From: Novosphingobium sp.
Lineage (GTDB): Bacteria; Pseudomonadota; Alphaproteobacteria; Sphingomonadales; Sphingomonadaceae
Length of the DNA stretch: 58,307 nt
Direction of reading: 5' to 3'
Assembly: GCA_020848655.1 (NCBI GenBank)
Contig: JADLHU010000031.1
Coordinates: forward strand, 1 to 58,307
The position numbers and the translations under genes are program-made. Of this stretch, positions 1 to 8,614 are shown piece by piece; the first letter of the stretch is position 1, and each line of letters starts with the position of its first letter. The notes below the pieces were generated by a model, which was not told the origin of the DNA, did no database searches, and was given only the letters and a program-made list of their open reading frames with translations.

Positions 1-1118
1 AGCTCGGCCGCGCGCGATGCGGCGTCGGCCTGGGTAAGCGCGTCGGCCAGCGCCGGGCGGCGCGCCTCGTCCTCGGCCAGCTGGGCGGCGCCTTCGGCCA
101 GTTCGCGGTCCAGCCGGGCCAGCGCATCGGCGGCATCGGCGGTCAGCCGGTCGGCGGCGCCGCGATCCTGCTCCAGCCGGGCGTGCTGGCGATCGAGATC
201 GGCAAGGCGCTGTTCGGCGGCTTCCAACTGGCCGGTAAGCGCCGCCATGCGGTGGCCGTGGGCGCTGGCATCGTCGCGGCGATCGGCCAATATGTCGCGC
301 GCCTCGGCCAGCCCGTGCGCGGCCGCCGTCTGCGCATCCTGTGCGGCCTTTGAGAGCGTCTGTGCCTGCGTTACACGGCTTTCTGCCGACTGCGCTTCTG
401 CCTTTGCAGCATCGGCCGCGGCGGCGGCGTCGCGCCAGCGGGCGAAGACCAGCCGCGCCTCCGCGATGCGGATGCGTTCGGACAGCGCCTTGTAGCGTTC
501 GGCCGCGCGGGCCTGCCGGCGCAGCGTCGCGATCTGCGCGTCGAGGCCGGACATCAGGTCGTCCAGCCGGGCAAGGTTGGCCTCGGTCGCCCGCAGCTTC
601 TGCTCGGCGTCCTTGCGGCGCACGTGCAGCCCGGCGATGCCGGCGGCCTCTTCCAGCATCAGCCGGCGCTCGGTGGGCCGGGCCGCGATGACGGCGGCGA
701 TGCGGCCCTGGCTGACCAGCGCCGGCGAATGCGCGCCCGTGGCGGCATCGGCAAAGGTCAGCGCCACGTCCTTGGCGCGCACGTCGCGGCCGTTGATGCG
801 ATAGGCGCTGCCGGCCCCGCGCTCGATCCGGCGGACGACTTCGAGTTCCTCGTGGTCAGCGGTTTCGGCGCTCAGCACCACTTCGGCGAAGTCACGCGGC
901 GGGCGCTGCGCGGTGCCGGCGAAGATCACGTCCTCCATGCCGCCGCTGCGCAGCGACTTCGGAGAGCTTTCGCCCATGACCCAGCGGATCGCTTCGAGCA
1001 GGTTCGACTTGCCGCAGCCATTGGGGCCGACCACCCCGGTCAGCCCGGCTTCGATGCGCAGTTCGGCAGGCTCTACGAAGCTCTTGAATCCGCTGAGCTT
1101 GAGCCGCTTGAAGCGCAT
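1..1118 (-). CDS. smc: Chromosome segregation protein SMC, N-terminal part (runs off the window)
   Basis: The gene encodes the SMC ATPase that, with ScpA and ScpB (both encoded near 22.5-24 kb), compacts and segregates the chromosome. The start ATG at 1118 gives [14 protein letters not shown], the typical SMC N-terminus. A Walker A motif [11 protein letters not shown] follows at about residues 31-41. The sequence then carries the N-terminal head domain and, from about residue 170, an Ala/Arg/Glu-rich stretch that looks like the start of the first coiled coil. About 370 residues are visible. The hinge, second coil and C-terminal head with Walker B lie outside the window. A DsbA-like gene ends 35 bp upstream on the same strand. 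The identification is firm, but the state of the rest of the gene is unknown. Confidence 0.95.
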   Translation of the reverse strand, partial: MRFKRLKLSGFKSFVEPAELRIEAGLTGVVGPNGCGKSNLLEAIRWVMGESSPKSLRSGGMEDVIFAGTAQRPPRDFAEVVLSAETADHEELEVVRRIERGAGSAYRINGRDVRAKDVALTFADAATGAHSPALVSQGRIAAVIAARPTERRLMLEEAAGIAGLHVRRKDAEQKLRATEANLARLDDLMSGLDAQIATLRRQARAAERYKALSERIRIAEARLVFARWRDAAAAADAAKAEAQSAESRVTQAQTLSKAAQDAQTAAAHGLAEARDILADRRDDASAHGHRMAALTGQLEAAEQRLADLDRQHARLEQDRGAADRLTADAADALARLDRELAEGAAQLAEDEARRPALADALTQADAASRAAE

Positions 1119-1153
1119 CGGCGTGCCTCAGGCCGCCGGGCAGGGGCGGCGCA

Positions 1154-1915
1154 TCAGCGCGCGCCCGCCGCTTCGAGGCTGGCCTTGATTTCGGGCCAGG
1201 CGTTGTGTTCCGACTTCTGCCCGTTGATGAAGAAGGTCGGCGTGCCGGTGATGTTGTACTTCTCGGACGCGGTCTGTGTCTGCGTGGCGAGGTCGGTGGC
1301 CTTCTTCGTGTCGGCCAGGCACGACGCGGCCTGATCTGCGGCGATGCCGCGGGCGGTGACGAACTGCTCCATCCCCGAAACCTTGGCCAGCGACGCGAAG
1401 CGGGTCTGCGGCGGCTGGTTGGAAATCGCCTGCATCTGCGCGTCGCCCGCCGCCTGGAGGTTCTGGAACATGGCGGGCTGCCAGGCCCAGAACTGATCGG
1501 CCAGCACCGGCACGGCCTCGGGCGCGCCGCAGGTGACGAGCAGCGCGGCCGGCATGTCGAGCGCGTTGAGCATGAACAGGCGCAGTTCGTAGCTGACCCG
1601 GCCGCTGGCGATGAACGTATCGCGCAGTTCGGCGCTGCTTTCCTTCGAGAATTCGGCGCAGTGCGAGCAACTGAGCGCGCCGAATTCCATCAGCTTGATC
1701 GGTGCTTCGGGATTGCCGACCAGATAGCCGCCATCGGCGGTTTTCGTCACCACATCGGCCCAGGCCTTGCCGGCGGGCGCGGCCACTTTGGCAATGGGTT
1801 CGCCGCTTGGCGCGGTGGCGGCGGCCTCATCCTTCTTGCCGCAGCCGGCAAGGCCAAGCGCAAGCGGCGCCGCGACAAGCGCGAGGGCAATGGTGCGGAA
1901 GCGGGAACCGGTCAT
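1154..1915 (-). CDS. DsbA-like thioredoxin-fold lipoprotein (thiol:disulfide oxidoreductase family)
   Basis: This 253-residue protein probably forms or shuffles disulfide bonds in exported proteins. The chosen ATG at 1915 begins MTGSRFRTIALALVA, a signal peptide ending in a lipobox (LGLAGC, Cys25), so the protein should be lipid-anchored in the envelope. The redox site is C83-S-H-C86 in a thioredoxin-fold core (GALSCSHCAEF), and the cis-proline loop is seen later as TGTPTFFING. The site is CSHC rather than the CPHC of E. coli DsbA. A longer frame reaches 2002 but would put 29 residues ahead of the signal peptide. A second protein of the same type lies immediately upstream, and smc follows. 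Substrates cannot be inferred. Confidence 0.9.
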   Translation of the reverse strand: MTGSRFRTIALALVAAPLALGLAGCGKKDEAAATAPSGEPIAKVAAPAGKAWADVVTKTADGGYLVGNPEAPIKLMEFGALSCSHCAEFSKESSAELRDTFIASGRVSYELRLFMLNALDMPAALLVTCGAPEAVPVLADQFWAWQPAMFQNLQAAGDAQMQAISNQPPQTRFASLAKVSGMEQFVTARGIAADQAASCLADTKKATDLATQTQTASEKYNITGTPTFFINGQKSEHNAWPEIKASLEAAGAR

Positions 1916-2014
1916 CGTATATCCTTGCATTCGGGGGGTCAGGCTAGCGCAAGCGCTGCCGGGCGGAAAGCATCGCGCGCCGGCCTTGGGGCAAATCTCC
2001 ACAACCTGGCCGGA

Positions 2015-2683
2015 TCAAAGCCGCGCCTTGATCTGGAGTTCCAGGCTCTGCCAGTCATGCGTGCCGGCCAGCAGCTCGCCGTTGAGCAGGAAGCTGGGGG
2101 TGCCTTCCACGCCCAGGTCCTGTCCATTGCTCATCTGGCCCACGATGCGCCGCATCATCGCCTCGTCGGCCAGACAGCGATCCTGCGCGGTGCGGGTTAT
2201 CCCGCGCCGTTCCAGCACTGCATAGAAGCCGAAGTCGCCGGCGATCGCGCGCAGCCGGGCTGGGGTGGGACCCGTCGTCCAGCGTTGCTTCTGTGCGGCG
2301 GTGGCGGATTGGGCATGCTGCATCCAGCCTTCCTGCGAAACCAGGAAGGCATTGTGATTGTAGAAGAAATTCTTGGGATCGCCGCAATTGGCCAGCATCG
2401 CCACGGTCAGGTCGATGGGATCGCGGATGAAGTGGCGCACTTCCACCGACACTTTGCCCGGCCCGACATAGCCCAGCCGCATCGCGGTGTCCGACTGCCG
2501 CTGGAAATCCGCGCAATGCGAGCAGGTGTAGCTGACGTATTCCACCACCTTGACCGGCGCGGCGGGGTTGCCCAGCACGTGGCTGCCGGCGGGCGTGACC
2601 GCGATGGTCGCCGTCCAGTTCGGATGCGCGGCGATCGACAGCACGGCGGCAAGGGCGATCGCGGCGAGACGAATGACGCGCAT
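2015..2683 (-). CDS. DsbA-like thioredoxin-fold periplasmic protein
   Basis: This 222-residue second DsbA-family protein resembles its downstream neighbour: NPAAPVKVVEYVSYTCSHCADF here against NPEAPIKLMEFGALSCSHC there. It has a short hydrophobic N-terminus (MRVIRLAAIALAAVLSIAAH) that works as a signal peptide but has no lipobox, so it is expected to be soluble in the periplasm. The redox pair is Cys54 and Cys57 (CSHC), and the cis-proline loop is EGTPSFLLNG near the C-terminus. It starts 2 bp after the dciA stop, so the two are probably translated together. The pair looks like a tandem duplication followed by divergence, with one soluble and one lipid-anchored copy. Confidence 0.9.
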   Translation of the reverse strand: MRVIRLAAIALAAVLSIAAHPNWTATIAVTPAGSHVLGNPAAPVKVVEYVSYTCSHCADFQRQSDTAMRLGYVGPGKVSVEVRHFIRDPIDLTVAMLANCGDPKNFFYNHNAFLVSQEGWMQHAQSATAAQKQRWTTGPTPARLRAIAGDFGFYAVLERRGITRTAQDRCLADEAMMRRIVGQMSNGQDLGVEGTPSFLLNGELLAGTHDWQSLELQIKARL

Positions 2684-2685
2684 GG

Positions 2686-3255
2686 CTATTCCTGTTCCTG
2701 CTCTGCTTTGTCCGCCGCCTTCGGTTCCGGCCCGCCAAGGCTGCGGGCCAGCGATTCCAGCACCGCGCGCAGTTCCGGGTCGCCCACATCGCGCAGCGAA
2801 TCGCCCAGCTCCATCGGGATCGGGCGCAGCGATGGCGGGGCGGAGGCTTTCTGTTCGGGCGGCGGCTTCACTTCGCCCTGGCGCATCTTGACCTTGGCCA
2901 CGGCGCGATAGCCGAAGAAACGGTTCACGCGCTCGATGATCTCGGGGATCACGTGCTGGATGATCGGCGCGTGGGCCGGGGCGACGACGAGCTGGAGAAT
3001 GCCGTCGCTTTTTTCGCCGGGGGGAAAACGGATCGCTTCGGGCGCGCAGACGCGGGCATGGCGCGGCCCAACGATTTCCGGCCAGCGCGTGACCACGCTG
3101 GATTGCACGAAGCCGAAGCGGCGGAACGCGGTGCGGCCGATCTCGGGCATCAGGTCGGCGATGGCGCGGGCTTGCCCGCCGCGCGGACGCTCATAGCGGC
3201 GCGGCTGGGCCTTGGGCTTCCCCTTGGCGGGCGGGTTGCTGTTGTCGCGTTCCAT
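2686..3255 (-). CDS. DUF721 / DciA family protein
   Basis: This 189-residue protein carries a DUF721 domain across roughly residues 25-125 (ADLMPEIGRTAFRRFGFV, then VVTRWPEIVGPRHARV and a segment ending NRFFGYRAV). DciA is the family that helps load the replicative helicase DnaB in bacteria that lack DnaC. The N-terminus is basic and proline-rich, as expected for nucleic-acid contact, and the C-terminal 60 residues are low-complexity and acidic, ending EQEQE. It is divergent from mutY, with only about 29 bp between the starts, so the two probably share a promoter region. The family assignment is good. The DciA function is inferred from the family. Confidence 0.85.
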   Translation of the reverse strand: MERDNSNPPAKGKPKAQPRRYERPRGGQARAIADLMPEIGRTAFRRFGFVQSSVVTRWPEIVGPRHARVCAPEAIRFPPGEKSDGILQLVVAPAHAPIIQHVIPEIIERVNRFFGYRAVAKVKMRQGEVKPPPEQKASAPPSLRPIPMELGDSLRDVGDPELRAVLESLARSLGGPEPKAADKAEQEQE

Positions 3256-3284
3256 TGTCCGTCCGCCAATGCCATAGCGGCGCG

Positions 3285-4328
3285 ATGGACGCCAGTTCCG
3301 ACATGATCGCCCCAGCGTTGCTGGATTGGTACGATCGCCACGCGCGGGCGCTGCCGTGGCGCGCGCCGCCGCATACGCCGCCGCCCGATCCCTATCGCGT
3401 GTGGCTGTCCGAAGTCATGCTCCAGCAGACCACGGTGGCGGCGGTGACCAGCTACTTTGCGGCGTTCACCGCGCGCTGGCCCACGGTGGAAGCGCTGGCG
3501 GCGGCCGACGACGAGGACGTCATGGCCGCATGGGCCGGGCTTGGCTATTATGCACGGGCGCGCAACCTGCTGGCCTGCGCACGCGCAGTGGCCGCGCTGG
3601 GGCGCTTTCCCGATAGCGAGGGCGAACTGCGCCAGTTGCCCGGCCTTGGCGCCTATACGGCGGCGGCGGTGGCGGCGATCGCCTTCGGGCGGCGCGCAGT
3701 GGTGGTCGATGCCAATGTGGAACGAGTCGTTTCGCGCCTGTTCGCCATTGTAGAGCCGCTGCCGGGCGCGCGCGCCGCGATTCGTGCGGCCACCGATGCG
3801 ATCACGCCCGATGCCCGCGCCGGCGATTTCGCGCAGGCGATGATGGACCTGGGCGCAACAGTGTGCAGCCCGCGCGGCCCGCGTTGCCTGCTGTGCCCGC
3901 TTGCCGATGCCTGCCGCGCGCGCGCCATGGGCGAGCCGGAGCGCTTTCCGGTCAAGCCAGCCAAAGCGGCGAAGCCCGAACGCATCGGCCGTGCCTTCTG
4001 GATAGAGCGCGACGGCGCGGTCTGGCTGGTGCGGCGACCGGGCAAGGGCATGCTTGGCGGCATGCGCGCACTGCCCGACGATGGCTGGCACGCCCGTGCC
4101 GATGGATCGGGCACGCCCCCGCTGGCCGGCGCATGGGACGCCGGCGGCATTGTCCGCCACGGCTTCACGCATTTTTCGCTGGAACTGCACTTGGCGCTTT
4201 ATTCGGGCCGCGATTGGGCTAGCTTGCGCGCCGACGAAGGGGCGTGGTGGTCGATCGATCGGCTGGAAGAGGCCGGCCTGCCCACCTTGTTCGCGAAGGC
4301 GGCGCGCATCGCGATCGCCGGACGGTAG
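3285..4328 (+). CDS. mutY: A/G-specific adenine glycosylase MutY
   Basis: MutY removes adenine mispaired with 8-oxoguanine or G in base-excision repair. The 347-residue protein shows the catalytic Glu43 in SEVMLQQT, the helix-hairpin-helix LPGLGAYTA at about 118-126, and the catalytic Asp142 in VDANV. It also has the 4Fe-4S loop with Cys194, Cys201, Cys204 and Cys210 (spacing 6-2-5). The C-terminal third (from FWIERDGAVWLVRRPGKG) is the Nudix-like domain that senses 8-oxoG. I chose the ATG at 3285; another ATG at 3303 is possible. An upstream TTG at 3255 overlaps the dciA start and is less likely. It is followed after 52 bp by a serine hydrolase gene. Confidence 0.95.
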   Translation: MDASSDMIAPALLDWYDRHARALPWRAPPHTPPPDPYRVWLSEVMLQQTTVAAVTSYFAAFTARWPTVEALAAADDEDVMAAWAGLGYYARARNLLACARAVAALGRFPDSEGELRQLPGLGAYTAAAVAAIAFGRRAVVVDANVERVVSRLFAIVEPLPGARAAIRAATDAITPDARAGDFAQAMMDLGATVCSPRGPRCLLCPLADACRARAMGEPERFPVKPAKAAKPERIGRAFWIERDGAVWLVRRPGKGMLGGMRALPDDGWHARADGSGTPPLAGAWDAGGIVRHGFTHFSLELHLALYSGRDWASLRADEGAWWSIDRLEEAGLPTLFAKAARIAIAGR

Positions 4329-4380
4329 CACAGGCAAACGATAGCTCAGGCAAACAGCCGGGCTGGGGAGAACACGGCGC

Positions 4381-5703
4381 GTGAAGCGGGACATTTTTAC
4401 GGGCGGCTGGCTGGCGCGACGCGAACTGCTTCGGCTGGGCGCGATGGCCGGGCTGGGCGCGGCGCTGATGCCGCGGCTGGCGCTGGCGGCGGCAGATCCC
4501 GAAACGATGCCGCGCGTGGTCGCGCTGGTCGATCGCTGGGTCGGGCCGGGCAAGTTCCCCGGCATGATCGCCGCGCTGGGCCTGCCGGGGCAGGACACCC
4601 GCTATGCCGTGCGTGGCACCGACGGGTTCCTCGATCTCGATCCGCTTTCGCCTGACAGCCTGTTCCGCATCTATTCGATGACCAAGCCGATCACCGGCTT
4701 CGCCGCGATGCTGCTGATCGATGAAGGCAAGCTCTCGCTTGACCAGCCGGTGGCCGATATCCTGCCGAAATTCGCGAAAATGCAGGTGCAGGTCACGCCC
4801 GACGGGCCGCTTGATACGGTGCGCCCGGCCAGGACGCCGATCACCATCCGCCATCTGCTGACCCATACCTCGGGCCTGGGCTATTCGATCGTGCAAAGCG
4901 GGCCGATCAAGATGGCTTATGAAAACGCCGGGCTGGTTGCCGGGCGGGTCAGCCACATGGTGCTGCCGGGGCTGGGTGTGGGCAAGTCCGCGCCCAGCCT
5001 GGCGCTGTTCGCCGATCGGCTGGCCGAACTGCCGCTCGTTTACGAACCGGGCACGCGGTGGAGCTATGGCGTGGGGCTGGACCTGCTGGGCCGCGTGATC
5101 GAAGTCGCCTCCGGTCAGCCGTTCGATGCCTTCCTGAAGCAGCGCCTGTTCGATCCGTTGGGCATGGCCAGCACCGGCTTCCAGGTGCCCGCCGCCGATG
5201 CAAAGCGCCTGACCACCAATTTCGCGGCGGTGTACGGTACCTTCATCGCCATCGATCCGGGCGATACGTCGATATATCTCGACAAGCCGCCGTTCCCGTT
5301 CGGCGGTTCGGGGCTGGTCAGCAGCCCGCGCGACTATGACCGGTTCCTGCTGATGCTGGCCAATCTTGGCGCGATCGGCGGCACGCGCGTGATGAGCGAG
5401 GCGGCGGTGCGCGCCGGCACCGGCAACCTGCTGCCAGCGGGCGTGCCACGTCCCGCGGCGTTGCCACCGGCCAGCGATTTCGGCGCAGGCGGGCGTGTCG
5501 GCGTGGGTGCGGAAGCAGGCATCTTCGGCTGGGCCGGGGCGGCCGGCACGGTGGCGACGGTGGACATGCGGCGCGGCATCCGGTCGGGCATCTATGTCCA
5601 GTTCATGCCGCCCGATGCCTTGCCGCTGCTGCCCGAATATCAGCAGGCGCTGCGCGACGATGTGATGGCGCTGATCGCGCGCCCGACGGCGGTGGGCGCA
5701 TGA
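4381..5703 (+). CDS. Serine hydrolase of the beta-lactamase (class C/EstB-like) family, Tat-exported
   Basis: This 440-residue protein belongs to the penicillin-binding, class C beta-lactamase and esterase superfamily. The nucleophile motif is Ser99-Met-Thr-Lys102 (YSMTKPITG), and a Tyr motif (WSYGVGLD) follows near residue 228. The region that would hold the third motif reads FGWAGAAGT. The N-terminus LARRELLRLG followed by a hydrophobic stretch and ALA looks like a twin-arginine signal peptide, so the protein would be folded before export through the TatABC encoded at 24-25.6 kb. The start codon is GTG at 4381. The stop overlaps the nudC start (ATGA). The substrate may be an ester, a beta-lactam or a D-peptide; sequence alone does not separate these. 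Confidence 0.88.
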   Translation: MKRDIFTGGWLARRELLRLGAMAGLGAALMPRLALAAADPETMPRVVALVDRWVGPGKFPGMIAALGLPGQDTRYAVRGTDGFLDLDPLSPDSLFRIYSMTKPITGFAAMLLIDEGKLSLDQPVADILPKFAKMQVQVTPDGPLDTVRPARTPITIRHLLTHTSGLGYSIVQSGPIKMAYENAGLVAGRVSHMVLPGLGVGKSAPSLALFADRLAELPLVYEPGTRWSYGVGLDLLGRVIEVASGQPFDAFLKQRLFDPLGMASTGFQVPAADAKRLTTNFAAVYGTFIAIDPGDTSIYLDKPPFPFGGSGLVSSPRDYDRFLLMLANLGAIGGTRVMSEAAVRAGTGNLLPAGVPRPAALPPASDFGAGGRVGVGAEAGIFGWAGAAGTVATVDMRRGIRSGIYVQFMPPDALPLLPEYQQALRDDVMALIARPTAVGA

Positions 5704-6596
5704 CCAGCGCGGGTATCGCCTTTGCCGGCAGCACGCTGGACCGCGCCGACGCCGTACGCTCCAGCCCCGAGCAGCTTGCCGCGCTGAAGACCTGGCGCGC
5801 GCGGCTGCTGCGGCTGGACGGGCTGTCGCCGCTGCTGACGCCCGAAGGCGGGCTGGACTGGGGCACGCTGGCCGATGCCGACCCCGCCAGCGACCTCGTG
5901 TTTCTGGGACTGGACGGGGATCGCGGCTGCTTTGCCGAAGTGCCGGCTTCGCTGGGGGGCAGCGTATCGCCGCCCGATCCGCGGCTGCGGCAGGCGATGA
6001 TGGCGCTCGATCCGGCCGATCTGGCGACCTATGGCGGCGCGCGCAGCCTGGTGGACTGGCACGCCCGGCACCGCTTCTGCGCGCGCTGCGGGTCGGCCAC
6101 CGTGCTGGCCAAGGGCGGCTGGCAGCGCAACTGCACCAGCGAGGCCTGCCGCGCCGAGCATTTTCCGCGCGTCGATCCCGTCACCATCATGCTGGTGGAG
6201 CATCAGGGCAACCTGCTGCTGGGCCGCCAGCCGCGCTTTCCCAAGGGCAACTATTCGGCGCTGGCCGGCTTTGTCGAGCCGGGCGAATCGATCGAGGAAG
6301 CGGTGGCGCGCGAAGTGCTGGAGGAAGCGGGGCTGCATGTGCGCGATGTCAGCTATGTTGCCAGCCAGCCCTGGCCGTTCCCGTCGTCGCTGATGATCGG
6401 ATGCCACGCCTTTGCCGACAGCGCCGAGATCGTCATCGACCTGACCGAACTGGAAGATGCGCGCTGGTTTTCGCGCATCGAAGTGGCCGAGGCCGTCATC
6501 GCCGCCGATCGGGGTGAGGCCGGGCAGGCCTTCACCGCGCCGATGCGGATGGCGGTGGCCAATCACCTGCTGCTCTGGTGGCTGGCGCAGGGGTAG
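5700..6596 (+). CDS. nudC: NAD(+) diphosphatase NudC (Nudix hydrolase)
   Basis: NudC splits NADH/NAD into NMN(H) and AMP, and in E. coli it also removes NAD caps from RNA. The 298-residue protein has the N-terminal NudC domain, then a zinc ribbon with Cys pairs (FCARCGS and CTSEAC at about residues 122-145). The Nudix box is GFVEPGESIEEAVAREVLEEAGL-like, beginning near residue 190, with the REVLEEAG core intact. The downstream SQPWPFPSSLM is the SQPWPFPxS signature that marks NADH pyrophosphatases. It is translationally coupled to the upstream serine hydrolase by an ATGA overlap at 5700-5703. Confidence 0.95.
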   Translation: MTSAGIAFAGSTLDRADAVRSSPEQLAALKTWRARLLRLDGLSPLLTPEGGLDWGTLADADPASDLVFLGLDGDRGCFAEVPASLGGSVSPPDPRLRQAMMALDPADLATYGGARSLVDWHARHRFCARCGSATVLAKGGWQRNCTSEACRAEHFPRVDPVTIMLVEHQGNLLLGRQPRFPKGNYSALAGFVEPGESIEEAVAREVLEEAGLHVRDVSYVASQPWPFPSSLMIGCHAFADSAEIVIDLTELEDARWFSRIEVAEAVIAADRGEAGQAFTAPMRMAVANHLLLWWLAQG

Positions 6597-6604
6597 GATT
6601 GCGT

Positions 6605-6931
6605 TCAGTTTGCCTCCGGCACCTCGCGGATCACGCGGTGTGCGCCGCCCGCGTCGCTGACCAGGGTGGGCGCGTCCTGCGGCGCGGTGAAGGTGACGAG
6701 CACGGGCTGCGGCGTGTGGAGCAGGCTCGCCTCGCTGCCCGCGCCAACCGGTTGCGGCGCGCGCGGTGCGGCGTAGGTCGGCGGTTCGGTGTCTTGCGGC
6801 GGGGCGGGCTGGTAGACGACGGCGGCATCGGGCTGCCCCGCATCGTGCCCTGCGGTATGCGGTGTGCGGGCGGTCGATCCGTTCTGTACCGGCAGCACGG
6901 GTTGCCGGATCGCTTCGACGGACAGGGACAT
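6605..6931 (-). CDS. Hypothetical protein, Pro/Ala-rich
   Basis: This is a 108-residue reading frame with no family I recognise. The ATG at 6931 has an AGGA ribosome-binding site about 8 bp upstream, which is the main reason to believe it is translated. The first 70 residues are rich in Pro, Ala, Gln and Thr and look disordered. The last 35 (PVLVTFTAPQDAPTLVSD and on) look more ordered. There is no signal peptide or membrane segment. It is convergent with nudC, 8 bp apart, and sits alone downstream of nothing obvious. It could be a lineage-restricted small protein, or a spurious frame in GC-rich DNA. Confidence 0.5.
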   Translation of the reverse strand: MSLSVEAIRQPVLPVQNGSTARTPHTAGHDAGQPDAAVVYQPAPPQDTEPPTYAAPRAPQPVGAGSEASLLHTPQPVLVTFTAPQDAPTLVSDAGGAHRVIREVPEAN

Positions 6932-7013
6932 GGGCGAATCCTTTTCGTGGTTCGCTGGCCAGTGTGCCCGCCGCCGCGTTAAGAGCGCGCGACTCGGAAT
7001 AGTTTCGCAGGCG

Positions 7014-8198
7014 TTAATCTTCGACGGCGATTTTCGCCCGTTCCTCGGCGCGTTCGCGGAACCACGGGGTCATCCGGGCGATGGCATCGACGATGAACGG
7101 TGTCGACACGGCGAAGCTGAACCGCATGAAGCGGTGCCCGTTGACCGGATCGAAATCGATGCCCGGCGCGGTGGCGACGCCGGTATCGCGCAGCAGCCGT
7201 TCGCAGAAGGCCAGGCTATCGTCGGTCAGGTGGCTGATATCGGCATAGATGTAGAACGCGCCGTCGGGCGGGGCGATGCGTTCCAGACCCATCGCCGGCA
7301 ACACATCGAGCAGCAGATCGCGGTTGCGTGCATATGTGCGGATGTGGCCTTCCAGTTCATCGGCGCAATCGAAGGCGATCAGCCCGGCGTGCTGCGACAG
7401 CGACGGCGGCATCAGGAACCACGCCCCCATCCGCGCCCGCGCCGCCGCGATCAGGTCGGGCGGCACCACCAGCCAGCCCAGCCGCCAGCCGGCCATGCTG
7501 TAATACTTGGAGAAACTGTTGACGATCAGCGCATCGGGATCGTGTTCCAGCATCGAACTGGCCGGTTCGCCATAGCTGATGCGGTGATAGATCTCGTCCG
7601 AGATGACGCGGATGCCGCGTTCGCGACAGACACGGGCAATGGCGGCCAGTTCTTGCGGCGCGATGATCGTGCCGGTGGGATTGGCCGGGCTGGCGATGAT
7701 CACGCCATCGGGCGCGGGATCGAGCGCGGTCAGCGCGGCGGCGGAAAGCTGGAACCGCTCGGCCGGGCCGCAGTCGATCTCCACCGGCTCCATGTACATG
7801 GCCTTCAGCGTGTTGCGATAGGCGACGTAGCCGGGCCGGGCCAGCGCCACGCGCGCGCCGGGCGTGAACAGGCAGGACAGCGCCATGACAAAGGCCGGCG
7901 ACGCGCCGCAATTGAGGATCACCTGCTCGCGGTCCACGGCAACGCCATGGGCCTCGCGGTAGTGGCGGGCGATGCGTTCCTTCAGCGGCACGCTTTCCCA
8001 GTAGCCCATGGGATCGTTGTCTAGCACGCGATGCGCGGCGGCGATGGCGGGCTGCGGCGCGCCGGTGGAAGGCTGGCCGAATTCCATGTGGATGATGTCT
8101 CGTCCCGCTGCCGCCAGGTCATGCGCGACACGGCTGATCGCGATGGCGTGGAACGGATCGACATACGCGATCGGCGCGGGAGCTTTCAGGGTGTCCAT
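7014..8198 (-). CDS. PLP-dependent aminotransferase, class I/II (AspC/AAT-like fold type I)
   Basis: This 394-residue aminotransferase transfers an amino group between an amino acid and a 2-oxo acid using pyridoxal phosphate. The visible landmarks are the NPTG loop (SPANPTGT, residues 170-177), SDEIYHRISYG near 200-210, and the PLP-binding lysine Lys231 in NSFSKYYSMAGWRLGW. The substrate-carboxylate Arg lies in the C-terminal HRFMRFSFA. I start at the ATG at 8198, because the longer frame to 8375 adds 59 residues of unlikely Arg/Pro-rich sequence and overlaps the DUF1489 gene. The DUF1489 stop is 2 bp upstream, suggesting a mgtE-DUF1489-aminotransferase operon. Its substrate is not clear. Confidence 0.9.
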   Translation of the reverse strand: MDTLKAPAPIAYVDPFHAIAISRVAHDLAAAGRDIIHMEFGQPSTGAPQPAIAAAHRVLDNDPMGYWESVPLKERIARHYREAHGVAVDREQVILNCGASPAFVMALSCLFTPGARVALARPGYVAYRNTLKAMYMEPVEIDCGPAERFQLSAAALTALDPAPDGVIIASPANPTGTIIAPQELAAIARVCRERGIRVISDEIYHRISYGEPASSMLEHDPDALIVNSFSKYYSMAGWRLGWLVVPPDLIAAARARMGAWFLMPPSLSQHAGLIAFDCADELEGHIRTYARNRDLLLDVLPAMGLERIAPPDGAFYIYADISHLTDDSLAFCERLLRDTGVATAPGIDFDPVNGHRFMRFSFAVSTPFIVDAIARMTPWFRERAEERAKIAVED

Positions 8199-8200
8199 GG

Positions 8201-8614
8201 TCAGACCAGTCCGAGTTTCGCCAGTTCGCCCACCAGCCTCGCCGGCAGGGGTTCCTCGCTCGCGCCGGCATCGATGTCGGCCGGGGCGTCCGCTTCGGCA
8301 AGATAGCGCCAGCCCTGGTGGGCGCGCCGGGGCTGGGGGTGGACGGCGATCAGGCGTGGCTCCAGCCTGACCCACCAGCGCCCGTCCTCGCGCTGGGCAA
8401 AGCCCAGCAGAGGCGAGCGTCCGACCAGCATGTGCTGGTGAATCCAGTAGAGCGAGCCGCCCATCATCTCGGCATGCCGCGTCGGCAGATAGCGCGTGGT
8501 GATCAGCGCCTCGCCCTGGCCCCCGCCCTCGCTATCGCCATGCGATTCGAGCCACTGGCGCAGCGTGTCGGCGCTTTCGCTGCCGAAGGCGATCTTGGTC
8601 ATGTGCAGCGCCAT
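8201..8614 (-). CDS. DUF1489 family protein
   Basis: This 137-residue cytosolic protein matches the alphaproteobacterial DUF1489 family by its N-terminal MTKIAFGSESADTLRQWL and by the conserved TTRYLPTRHAEMMGGSLYWI and HMLVGRSPLLGF blocks. The function of the family is unknown. The start at 8614 overlaps the mgtE stop (ATGA). An internal ATG at 8602 would give MTKIAFG directly, which is the usual family N-terminus, so four residues may be extra. No signal peptide, membrane segment or metal site is obvious. The coupling to mgtE and an aminotransferase does not reveal a role. Confidence 0.85.
   Translation of the reverse strand: MALHMTKIAFGSESADTLRQWLESHGDSEGGGQGEALITTRYLPTRHAEMMGGSLYWIHQHMLVGRSPLLGFAQREDGRWWVRLEPRLIAVHPQPRRAHQGWRYLAEADAPADIDAGASEEPLPARLVGELAKLGLV

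Noticed and set aside
1205..2911. Long plus-strand frame (568 codons) opposite the two DsbA-like genes and dciA
   Set aside because: It spans three real genes on the other strand and contains no recognisable domain. The composition is that of an antisense shadow.
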